Source of the DNA: Candidatus Thorarchaeota archaeon AB_25
GTDB taxonomy: Archaea > Asgardarchaeota > Thorarchaeia > Thorarchaeales > Thorarchaeaceae
Reading direction: 5' to 3'
Assembly (NCBI GenBank): GCA_001940705.1
Contig: MEHG01000003.1
Span: 1 to 59,926, forward strand
DNA: 59,926 bases
The position numbers and the translations under genes were made by a program. The notes below the pieces were generated by a model that was not told the DNA's origin, made no database searches, and saw only the letters and a program-made list of their open reading frames with translations. Shown piece after piece: positions 1-7,296 of the stretch (position 1 is the stretch's first letter; each line of letters starts with the position of its first letter).

Positions 1-417
1 CATAGCTTGGACTAAAAGTGGTTTGACCACACTAGCCCTCATCATGATTCCACTGATGTGTAATAGCTTCCCAATATGACGCGCTCGAAGAGCACGTAAT
101 GCAATATGATCGGGATAATTAACGAAACGTGTTTTCATGAAACTGATATCAAGACTGTTAATGTAGTCCGGATCTTCAACACGAAGAACCGAAATCAGTG
201 CATTACCTGCCATCTCCAAGAACTTTTGAGGGTCTTCTGCTGCTAGTGCCATGAACACATTATCGAAGCTTGTCAAGTCTTGAAAATTGACAGTGAGCGA
301 TATTTCATCGTTTATTGACATTTGTTGGATTCTTGACCAATAAGTCAGAGTTCCTTGCTCATCTTTGTATGTTCTTAGGAACTCTTCGAATCTTTCCTGT
401 TCATCATAACCAGACAT
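1..417 (-). CDS. mcm: Replicative DNA helicase MCM (N-terminal fragment, runs off the window)
   Basis: The first 139 residues of an MCM protein, read leftwards from the ATG at 415-417 and cut by the window edge. The visible part is the MCM N-terminal domain: an acidic helical start, then a region ending in the motif HIGKLLHISGIMMRAS, which is the start of the OB-fold part of MCM N-terminal domains. The zinc-binding and AAA+ parts lie outside the window. MCM is the hexameric 3'-5' helicase that unwinds DNA at the fork. It lies 107 bp downstream of a gins23-like gene on the same strand, an arrangement known from Sulfolobus, and this supports the call. Confidence 0.9.
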   Translation of the reverse strand, partial: MSGYDEQERFEEFLRTYKDEQGTLTYWSRIQQMSINDEISLTVNFQDLTSFDNVFMALAAEDPQKFLEMAGNALISVLRVEDPDYINSLDISFMKTRFVNYPDHIALRALRARHIGKLLHISGIMMRASVVKPLLVQAM

Positions 418-524
418 CTTTACTAGCCTCGACACTGTTCATTATTCTAGGGTCCATAATCGTATGTCGATATTCGACTCCTAGTTCTTCTTAATTTGTA
501 TTTAAGGGCACTAATACTCATTGG

Positions 525-1094
525 TTATTCCATAATGTTTTGGCGCCATCCGGAGAGCAAATCGATTAGCTCTTCACAGAGCCATCGCTCTTCATAGGCC
601 ATCTGTTTTCTTTTGTCTTGGTATGCACCTGATTTGGCAACTCGAAGTATCTTTGATAACCGAGTTTCAACCAAAAAAGGAACCATGCGTTGTAGTTTTT
701 CGATTTCGTCGTATTTTCTTGGATCTATCGATGTTCTATCACTCTGCAAGCGAAGCACTTTCCTACTGAGTGCGGTATAAAGAAATGGTTGAAATGTCTG
801 TAGCTTATGAGGTTGTTTTTCTTCTTCGCGATAAAGATTCTGAAGTCTTCTTAGTGAGTCGTATGCATCTTCAGGCACAATATCTACTATGTCATGTTTC
901 AGGAACCGTTCTATTATCCAATTTGGAAAACTGGCCCGATCACCCTTCTTGAAGGGGCCCAGTTTACGTCCACCAACAAATATCTCAGGTATTGGTTTTT
1001 GGAATATGCATTCTCGAGCCTCATTGAGAAACATCATCTCAAAACGATTCATCTCATCTTTTGCTTCACTACAAAGCTTCATGAAATCCCACAC
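525..1094 (-). CDS. GINS complex subunit, Gins23-type
   Basis: 189 residues. Near residues 38-75 there is a small beta domain with GPFKKGDRASFPNWIIERFL followed by a 'DIVDI' strand, which matches the B-domain signature of GINS proteins (basic turn, proline, tryptophan, helix). The rest is helical and charged. The small domain precedes the helical domain, which is the Psf2/Psf3 (Gins23) order rather than the Gins51 order. GINS bridges MCM and the Cdc45/RecJ-like partner in the replicative helicase complex. The gene lies just upstream of mcm on the same strand and is probably co-transcribed with it. Divergence is high, so the call rests on both the domain order and the context. Confidence 0.72.
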   Translation of the reverse strand: MWDFMKLCSEAKDEMNRFEMMFLNEARECIFQKPIPEIFVGGRKLGPFKKGDRASFPNWIIERFLKHDIVDIVPEDAYDSLRRLQNLYREEEKQPHKLQTFQPFLYTALSRKVLRLQSDRTSIDPRKYDEIEKLQRMVPFLVETRLSKILRVAKSGAYQDKRKQMAYEERWLCEELIDLLSGWRQNIME

Positions 1095-1282
1095 ATAGTT
1101 TTGGGCTGGCCGAAATAAAGCCCTTGCTCTGTGGTAACGAGTCAGTGTGATTAATCCTATGTTTCATTTATGTGACATAATTGTCTTGCCAGAGAATCTT
1201 TTAAGGCGTCAAGAAGGATTCGTAGTAGAATCTGGCAGAAATGGAAGACCACTGTGTCTTCAATATTGGATGGGAACTACAA

Positions 1283-2242
1283 ATGAATCTGGACTTATGG
1301 ACCGAGAAATATCGACCTCCAACCTTAGGTGGGATTATTGGCCAAGAATCATTGATCGAGAGCCTCAAGAAATTTGTAGAGACCAGGGCTGTGCCTCATT
1401 GCTTATTTGCGGGACCACCAGGGACTAGTAAGACTACTGCAGCAACTGCTATGGCTAGAGACCTCTTTGGTGATTCATTTGAACGAAATTTCATGGAACT
1501 TAATGCTAGTGATGAGAGAGGAATAGATGTTGTGAGAAATCAAATTAAGAACTTTGCAAGGACAATGCCATCGGGTGACGCGCCATTCAAGCTACTCGTT
1601 CTTGATGAGGCGGATCACCTTACAGCAGATGCTCAACATGCTTTGAGGCGTACTATGGAGTCCTATGCTTCCTCCTGCCGGATGGTACTGATTTGCAATT
1701 ATTCTAGTAGGATTATTCCACCCATTCAATCGAGATGTGCGATATTCCGTTTTTCACGACTTAGTAACGATGACATCGCGGGCAGACTCAAGTATATCGC
1801 CAAAAAAGAGGGAGTAAGTCTTCTTGCAGGAGGAACTGAAGCAATTCTGTATCTTGCGGAAGGTGATATGAGAGCTGCTATCAACCATCTTCAAGCAGCA
1901 TCATCCACAGGGCAGAAAGTGACAGATGAAATTGTTTACTCAATCTCAGGAAGAGCAAACCCTGAAACTGTAAGAAAAATGCTTGATGATGCCAAAGAAG
2001 GAAAATACATTGAATCACTTGATAGTTTGAGAAACTTGATTTACCAGCAGGGTGTTTCGCCGGTGGATTTGGTGAAACAAATGCATCGCGAAATTGAGAG
2101 TCTTGGTCTTGATAATCAAAAACGAATGGAAATACTGAACCAGACAGCAGAGGTGGAATTCCGTGTGGGTGAAGGAGCTAATGGTGAGATTCAACTTTCA
2201 TCACTTTTAGCACGCTTAGGATTTGGTAGTGATTCTGAATGA
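1283..2242 (+). CDS. rfcS: Replication factor C small subunit
   Basis: Clamp-loader AAA+ ATPase that loads PCNA at primer ends, about 319 residues, the usual size for archaeal RfcS. It opens with the family signature WTEKYRP. Walker A is at about 44-52, the Walker B DEAD box at 108-111 and the arginine-finger SRC motif at 150-152; the C-terminal helical collar follows. I chose the ATG at 1283 because family members begin a few residues before W(V/T)EKYRP; the in-frame ATG at 1241 would add 14 unconserved residues. Odd point: Walker A reads GPPGTSKTT, with serine where the family has glycine (codon AGT). The stop overlaps the rfcL start (ATGA), so the two subunits are translationally coupled. 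Confidence 0.95.
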   Translation: MNLDLWTEKYRPPTLGGIIGQESLIESLKKFVETRAVPHCLFAGPPGTSKTTAATAMARDLFGDSFERNFMELNASDERGIDVVRNQIKNFARTMPSGDAPFKLLVLDEADHLTADAQHALRRTMESYASSCRMVLICNYSSRIIPPIQSRCAIFRFSRLSNDDIAGRLKYIAKKEGVSLLAGGTEAILYLAEGDMRAAINHLQAASSTGQKVTDEIVYSISGRANPETVRKMLDDAKEGKYIESLDSLRNLIYQQGVSPVDLVKQMHREIESLGLDNQKRMEILNQTAEVEFRVGEGANGEIQLSSLLARLGFGSDSE

Positions 2243-3459
2243 GTAATGAAAGTCTACCTTGGCCAGAGAAACATCGTCCAAGGAAACTAGATGGACTTGT
2301 CGGAAACCACGAAACCATCAGGACACTAAAAAGCTGGGTTGAATCTTGGATATCAAGAATACCAAGTAAAAGAGCGGCTCTTCTCGTTGGGCCACCGGGA
2401 ACTGGAAAAACTGCATCAGTCGGAGCTCTTGCGAACGATTTGGATATGGAACTTGTTGAATTCAATTCTAGCGACAAAAGAAACAAGGATAGTATAGAAA
2501 CGTTAGTTTGGAGAGCAGCGTCACAACAGACCCTTGATGGTCGACCTAGACTTATCTTGTTGGATGAGGTGGATGGTCTCTCAGGGACTAGTGATAGAGG
2601 CGGTGTTGGTGCAATCTTGAAAGTAATCAAGGATGCAGTTCACCCGATTGTGATGACTGCAAATGATCCTAATAGTCCTCGCCTCAAGGACTTGATGAAG
2701 GTGTGTCAAGTCTTCAATTTTGGACTAATCGAGAGTGATGATATCGAGAAAATATTGAAACGTATTTTGTCGGAAAACAATGTGGATGTTTCTAGTGAGG
2801 CACTTGATGAGATTATTGAAGGTTCAAGAGGAGACCTCCGAGCGGCAATTTCGGATCTAGAGTTTCAGGTGAGAAGCGGTTTAACATCCTCAATGATTGA
2901 ACCAGCCTTCAGAGACTCAAAACGAGGGACTGAAGAAACTTTACGGCATCTGTTTGCTTCAGCGGAATCCAAGATGGCAAGAAGAGCATTATCTGAATCT
3001 GAGTTAAATCATGATTCATTGGTTTTATGGCTAGAAGAAAATCTACATCTCCATCTTATGACTCCAAAGGAACTGGATGAAGGATTTGAACAATTATCTC
3101 TTGCGGATATAACACTTGGCAGAATCATGAGGGATCAGAATTGGAAACTTCTTGCATATGTCTATGATTACCTATCTATAGGAGTAGCAATGAGTCGATC
3201 TGAAACACCTTTTCGACGTGTCAAGTATTCACAGCCCACTTGGCCTCTTTTAGTATGGCAAGGTAATAGAAAACGTGACAAGCAGTCTGAGATCCTAGCA
3301 TCTTTGTCAATGGTAACAGGAGTATCAAAGAGAAGGGTACGACAGACTCATCTTGACGCAATTGGTGAGATTGTCAAGATAAATCCTAAGATTCTGATTG
3401 ATTTTGCGACTTGGTTGAATGTTGAGAAGTCAACATTGGTTCAGAAAAGAAGTCGATAA
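2239..3459 (+). CDS. rfcL: Replication factor C large subunit
   Basis: The second subunit of the clamp loader, partner of RfcS with which it overlaps by four bases. Signature PWPEKHRP at the start, a canonical Walker A GPPGTGKT at 51-58 and Walker B LILLDEVD at about 105-112. At 406 residues it is shorter than many archaeal RfcL proteins (often around 480), and I see no QxxhxxFF-like PIP box at the C-terminus, which ends in a basic QKRSR. The 3' end overlaps the convergent truA gene by 74 bp. Confidence 0.93.
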   Translation: MSNESLPWPEKHRPRKLDGLVGNHETIRTLKSWVESWISRIPSKRAALLVGPPGTGKTASVGALANDLDMELVEFNSSDKRNKDSIETLVWRAASQQTLDGRPRLILLDEVDGLSGTSDRGGVGAILKVIKDAVHPIVMTANDPNSPRLKDLMKVCQVFNFGLIESDDIEKILKRILSENNVDVSSEALDEIIEGSRGDLRAAISDLEFQVRSGLTSSMIEPAFRDSKRGTEETLRHLFASAESKMARRALSESELNHDSLVLWLEENLHLHLMTPKELDEGFEQLSLADITLGRIMRDQNWKLLAYVYDYLSIGVAMSRSETPFRRVKYSQPTWPLLVWQGNRKRDKQSEILASLSMVTGVSKRRVRQTHLDAIGEIVKINPKILIDFATWLNVEKSTLVQKRSR

Positions 3460-4249
3460 CATTGTTCACGGTTCTTATTGATCGTCTATATTGTTCAAGT
3501 TGATTGTTTAGCTGATTGTGAATTATTCGGATTGCATATTTACTTGTCTTCATCTTGAGCGGAACAATTGTTTCTACAAGGACCAAGTTTTCTGCTGGTG
3601 CAGGTTGAATACCACTTGCAAGAACGTTCTGTCCCGAGAGAATATTGTTAATTATCTCAAGTTTGATTTTTCCAGTTCCAATTTCTGTGAGTAAGGTGAC
3701 CATTTTGCGTACAAGTTTCCAGAGAAATCGGGTTCCAAAAACGTCCAAGAAGTATGTGTCGTTGTAATCGTGAACTGATATGTTCAGGATTGTTGTGATG
3801 GTATTTCGACCAGCATCTGGTTTTGCGAGTTGATGAAAATCGTTGGATCCTATCAAAAGAGCTGCAGCTTTTTTGACGACTTCGAGATTCAAATTAGCCC
3901 AGGATTTGTCAAGGTAATATCGATAATGTCGCATCAAGACATCGTAACGAGGCACAAAATTGAGAGGAGCTTTTGCGGATGCCCACAATATGATATCGTC
4001 TGGAAGGTAGCGATTGATTTTGTCGATACTGAATCGTTCCTCAGTAGTGATCATAACTAATTGTCCAATGCTATGAACTCCTCTGTCAGTCCTACCAGAA
4101 AGTTGGACAGTTTGAGTGGAGTGATGCTCTCCACTCCAATTTGTAAGAGCCTCAATTAATTCTCCCTGGACTGTAGCAATTCCTGGTTGATATTGTGAAC
4201 CATGATAACGGTTGCCAAGATAGAACAAACGAGAAAGGTAATTCGCCAT
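3386..4249 (-). CDS. truA: tRNA pseudouridine synthase A
   Basis: 287 residues, TruA family, which converts uridines 38-40 of the tRNA anticodon arm to pseudouridine. It has the N-terminal motif FYLGNRYHGSQYQPG and the catalytic motif SGRTDRGVHS at 51-60 with the essential aspartate at 55. The conserved C-terminal motif FLWKLVRKMV (family: FLRxQVRxM) is present. It is the last gene of a leftward group with a winged-helix gene (15 bp upstream) and orc1/cdc6. Its 3' end runs into the convergent rfcL gene, so part of the C-terminal tail is coded antisense to rfcL. Confidence 0.93.
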   Translation of the reverse strand: MANYLSRLFYLGNRYHGSQYQPGIATVQGELIEALTNWSGEHHSTQTVQLSGRTDRGVHSIGQLVMITTEERFSIDKINRYLPDDIILWASAKAPLNFVPRYDVLMRHYRYYLDKSWANLNLEVVKKAAALLIGSNDFHQLAKPDAGRNTITTILNISVHDYNDTYFLDVFGTRFLWKLVRKMVTLLTEIGTGKIKLEIINNILSGQNVLASGIQPAPAENLVLVETIVPLKMKTSKYAIRIIHNQLNNQLEQYRRSIRTVNNVIDFFSEPMLTSQHSTKSQNQSES

Positions 4250-4264
4250 GTCATGGATACCTCA

Positions 4265-4549
4265 TCATGACTCCCAGAGATTGAATAGGCTTCTAAGTGA
4301 GCGAGCCCGGAGGTCTTCAATCTTGTATCGGTAAATCTTGATTCTTCCAAATTTCTTCTCTTCTATGAGACCTGAGCTTAGTAACACCTCGAGATGGGAT
4401 TTCGTTGAACTATGATTAAGGTCTACTCTTCTACAGAGCTCAGAGATATTTAGTTCATTAGAGGCGGCTAGTTCCTTGAGTATCTTGATTCTACCTCTTG
4501 ATGAGAATATGTCTTCAATGGCAACTTTGGGTGAACTTTCAACGTTCAT
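4265..4549 (-). CDS. Winged helix-turn-helix transcriptional regulator (ArsR-like)
   Basis: A 94-residue single-domain DNA-binding protein. The pattern RIKILKELAASNELNISEL followed by RRVDLNHSSTKSHLEVL and a basic wing (EEKKFGRIKIYRY) is that of an ArsR/MarR-like winged helix, common in archaea. No metal-binding cysteine pair is visible (only one Cys), so it is probably not a metal sensor. It starts directly at the stop of the Orc1/Cdc6 gene and precedes truA, so the three genes probably form one unit. Its target is unknown; autoregulation of this unit is possible. Confidence 0.78.
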   Translation of the reverse strand: MNVESSPKVAIEDIFSSRGRIKILKELAASNELNISELCRRVDLNHSSTKSHLEVLLSSGLIEEKKFGRIKIYRYKIEDLRARSLRSLFNLWES

Positions 4550-5767
4550 CTATCTTCTCATAGCCTCCTTGGATGTATCAAGTAACCCGGAGAGAAACTG
4601 CTCTAACATCTCAGCTGGAACATCAGAGAACCCAATGAGCGTGGTCTGACCTCTTTGGCCTGTGCCTGATTTCTTTGCATCTAGTATCCCGTGAGCATGG
4701 AGGTCTTGAACCCATTCCCATATCTGGGTATGTGCTCGTGGTTCTTCATAATATTCCTCACATATCGAGCGATACATTTCTTCAACTTCGCCCATTGTGA
4801 CATATGCACTACGGACCTCCCTAAGTTGTCTTGCGGCAGCCAGTAACAGAAGTTTATGTTGTATAGGCAATGTTGTAAAAATCTCCTTTCTAAGCTCAGG
4901 ATGTGTGTCGGCTTTAGCACGACGTGCATAATCAGGTATCACGACATCTGTCTGTTCACTATCAGCATTTTTGCCCGCACGCCATAGGAGTTCGATTGCA
5001 TAACGGGCATCACCATGCTCAGAAGCAATATCACAGATGACTTGTATTGTTTCATCCATCACTGCCCTTTTCTCAAAGGCCATATCTACACGGTCTCCGA
5101 GTATGTCAGAAAGTGCATCACGATTATACCTTGAGAATCGAAGAATGTTACGTTGTAGTGTACTACGTGTACTAGAATCAAGGATATCGTCTTCGAGTGG
5201 GATTTTGCGACCTATTCCTATGATTGAGAGTCGTTGTGTTGCGTTCAGTCTGTCATCCATGAGTCTTGTAAGATCATAGAGAATGTCAGCACCTCTCTGC
5301 CTGATGAAATAGTCAAGCTCATCAAGAATTAGGAGGAGATATCGATCTTCTTCATCAAGGACCTCGACTAGCATTTGCAGCAATTCGTCAGGAGAATGTC
5401 CACGTCTGGGAAACTTTGGTTTGAATTCTCTTAATGCTCGAAGAAAAACGAGATATTCTGTCTTGTTAACTCGACAATTAATGTGAATACTATGAAGCCG
5501 GATATTCCGTCTTTTTGCAGCTTGAATCATCTGTTCAGAGAACCGTTTAGCTACAGCTGTCTTTCCAGACCCTACAGGCCCCTCAATGATGAATTTGTGG
5601 CTTGTTCGACCTGGAGAACTGATTAAGGTCTTAAAACTTTGAACAAGTGTCTTTATCTCAGGTTGTCGATGAGGAAGATTTTCTGGCACGTAGTCGATAG
5701 ATAGGAACTGTTCTGATTTGAACACACTACGTCTACTAAGTTCATCTTCAACATAGTCGTGAGGCAT
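4550..5767 (-). CDS. Orc1/Cdc6-family origin recognition ATPase
   Basis: About 405 residues, the typical length. AAA+ features: Walker A EGPVGSGKTAVA near 63-70, Walker B LLLILDELDYF near 144-154, and a sensor-2-like GDARYAIELL motif. The C-terminal third has the winged-helix DNA-binding domain of the family. It recognises replication origins and recruits MCM. I chose the ATG at 5765-5767 (protein starts MPHDYVED); an upstream in-frame GTG at 5797 has no properly spaced ribosome site. A TATA-like CATTTAAT lies at about 5823-5830 on the transcribed strand. Origins in archaea often lie beside this gene, so the 5.8-5.98 kb gap is of interest. Confidence 0.92.
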   Translation of the reverse strand: MPHDYVEDELSRRSVFKSEQFLSIDYVPENLPHRQPEIKTLVQSFKTLISSPGRTSHKFIIEGPVGSGKTAVAKRFSEQMIQAAKRRNIRLHSIHINCRVNKTEYLVFLRALREFKPKFPRRGHSPDELLQMLVEVLDEEDRYLLLILDELDYFIRQRGADILYDLTRLMDDRLNATQRLSIIGIGRKIPLEDDILDSSTRSTLQRNILRFSRYNRDALSDILGDRVDMAFEKRAVMDETIQVICDIASEHGDARYAIELLWRAGKNADSEQTDVVIPDYARRAKADTHPELRKEIFTTLPIQHKLLLLAAARQLREVRSAYVTMGEVEEMYRSICEEYYEEPRAHTQIWEWVQDLHAHGILDAKKSGTGQRGQTTLIGFSDVPAEMLEQFLSGLLDTSKEAMRR

Positions 5768-5860
5768 GACAGTCCAAAAACAATTCTGCGGATGCACCTT
5801 AAAAGGATTTGCGGAGCGTACGATTAAATGTATAACAAAAGGGTAGGTTGCCGAAAGTAT

Positions 5861-5935
5861 TGGCGAGCTCCTAACTCAAGATCCATATCATCGTCATTTC
5901 TGACTCATAGGGGTCATAGCAATCATTGCTCGCCA
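5861..5935. repeat. Long-range inverted repeat upstream of orc1/cdc6
   Basis: TGGCGAGC (5861-5868) and GCTCGCCA (5928-5935) are perfect 8-bp complements separated by 59 bases, lying between the Orc1/Cdc6 promoter and tRNA-Gly. A smaller repeat TGAC...GTCA lies inside. I see no canonical archaeal ORB element with its G-stretch. It could be part of an origin or simply a regulatory structure. Confidence 0.4.
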
Positions 5936-5981
5936 TGAACATTATTGTTTATCTTCCCTTAAACCTGACGAAAAACAATGG

Positions 5982-6055
5982 TGCGACCGCCGGGATTTGA
6001 ACCCGGCTTGGAAGCTTGGGAGGCTTCCGTCCTAACCAGGCTAGACCACGGTCGC
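5982..6055 (-). tRNA. tRNA-Gly (CCC)
   Basis: A complete intronless cloverleaf on the minus strand: 7-bp acceptor GCGACCG/CGGTCGC, D arm with GTCT/GGAC, anticodon stem GAAGC/GCTTC with loop CTCCCAA giving anticodon CCC, and T arm CCGGG-TTCAAAT-CCCGG. Discriminator A. CCA is not encoded. It is the only one of the six tRNAs in the window without an intron. Confidence 0.96.
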
Positions 6056-6165
6056 TTTGCGATTCACCAAATTATATTTGATAAAAGACTATCGGCATTC
6101 CGGTACAGCTGTAAGAGTATACTTATCTTGACCATATTGACCAACGCAACTGTGGAGTCTTAGCT

Positions 6166-7296
6166 ATGTCCATCAAAAGTGAAACAGTCGAATTCTGGCA
6201 GGGAAACCAAGCTTGCGCAGAAGCCGCGATTGTTGCAGGTTGTAGATTCTTCGCTGGTTATCCAATCACACCAGCTTCCGAGATTGCAGAAATCATGTCA
6301 GTCAAACTCCCAAGAGTTGGAGGTGTTTACGTTCAGATGGAAGATGAGATTGCTGCTATCTCTGCTGTTATTGGTAGCTCCTGGGGAGGTTCCTTGTCAA
6401 TGACTGCAACCTCGGGACCTGGATTTAGTCTGATGCAGGAGAATATAGGATATGCCATAATGACGGAAACTCCTTGTGTTATTGTGGATGTTCAGAGAGC
6501 TGGTCCAAGTACAGGACAGGCTACAAAAGCGGCTCAGGGAGATTTTATGCAGGCACGGTGGGGGACTCATGGTGACCATGAGAGTATTGTACTCGCTCCC
6601 AACTCTGCGCAAGAAACGTATGAACTAACGTTGAAATCATTCGAGTTATCTGAGAAGCTAAGACATCCTGTTATTCTACTGTCAGATGAAATTGTGGCTC
6701 ATTCACGAGAAAAGATTGTCGTTGATAGGAGCAAAGATGTCTCGGTGAAAAGACGATTCACAAGGAAAGGAGACATACCCTTTGGGAAAGTTGATGCTGA
6801 TGGACATGCACTGATGCCGAGATTTGGTGATGGACATGATTTGCTCATAACAGGATCGACCCACAATGATTTGGGATTTCGAAAAACTGCAGACCCAGAG
6901 GTTCATGACAAACTGGTTCGTAGATTGTCTACCAAGATTCAGAGCGTTTATGATTTATTGGAAGATTATCAAATTTCAGGTCCTGATACAGCTGCATGGG
7001 GTGTTGTTTCATATGGTTCTACATCTAGGTCAGTAGATGAACTGATGGCAATCAACTCAGAACCTACAATTCGATCCTTAAGATTGAAAACACTGTGGCC
7101 GTTCCCCGATGATGTAATAAAAGAATTCGCAAAATCTGTTGATAGGTTGTTGGTCCCAGAACTTAGTCTTGGTCAACTGTCAAGAGAAGTAAGTCGGGCT
7201 GTGGAGGGGTTAGCGGATGTTATTCCTTTGAACAAGATTGGTGGAGGACTCATGATTGAACCAGATGAGATTCTTCGTGAAATAGCCAAGTCTTGA
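6166..7296 (+). CDS. korA: 2-oxoacid:ferredoxin oxidoreductase, alpha subunit (KorA-like)
   Basis: 376 residues, alpha subunit of the 2-oxoglutarate (or related 2-oxoacid) ferredoxin oxidoreductase, which makes acyl-CoA, CO2 and reduced ferredoxin. Signatures: AGYPITPASEI at 30-40 and TATSGPGFSLM at 80-90 (pyrimidine-binding domain), QRAGPSTG near 111-118, then domain II with the typical LKTLWPFP motif. The beta (TPP-binding), gamma and ferredoxin subunits are not next to it, which is unusual since these genes are normally clustered. Substrate is inferred from family resemblance; pyruvate or another 2-oxoacid is possible. The 3' end overlaps an antisense convergent gene by 124 bp. Confidence 0.85.
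   Translation: MSIKSETVEFWQGNQACAEAAIVAGCRFFAGYPITPASEIAEIMSVKLPRVGGVYVQMEDEIAAISAVIGSSWGGSLSMTATSGPGFSLMQENIGYAIMTETPCVIVDVQRAGPSTGQATKAAQGDFMQARWGTHGDHESIVLAPNSAQETYELTLKSFELSEKLRHPVILLSDEIVAHSREKIVVDRSKDVSVKRRFTRKGDIPFGKVDADGHALMPRFGDGHDLLITGSTHNDLGFRKTADPEVHDKLVRRLSTKIQSVYDLLEDYQISGPDTAAWGVVSYGSTSRSVDELMAINSEPTIRSLRLKTLWPFPDDVIKEFAKSVDRLLVPELSLGQLSREVSRAVEGLADVIPLNKIGGGLMIEPDEILREIAKS

Noticed and set aside
5798-5981. Canonical ORB origin-recognition boxes
   Set aside because: I found no element with the dyad and G-stretch; only an unrelated inverted repeat is present.
5978-6163. A 61-residue open frame starting MVRPPGFEPGL
   Set aside because: It reads through tRNA-Gly on the opposite strand; such peptides are a classic artefact of tRNA genes.
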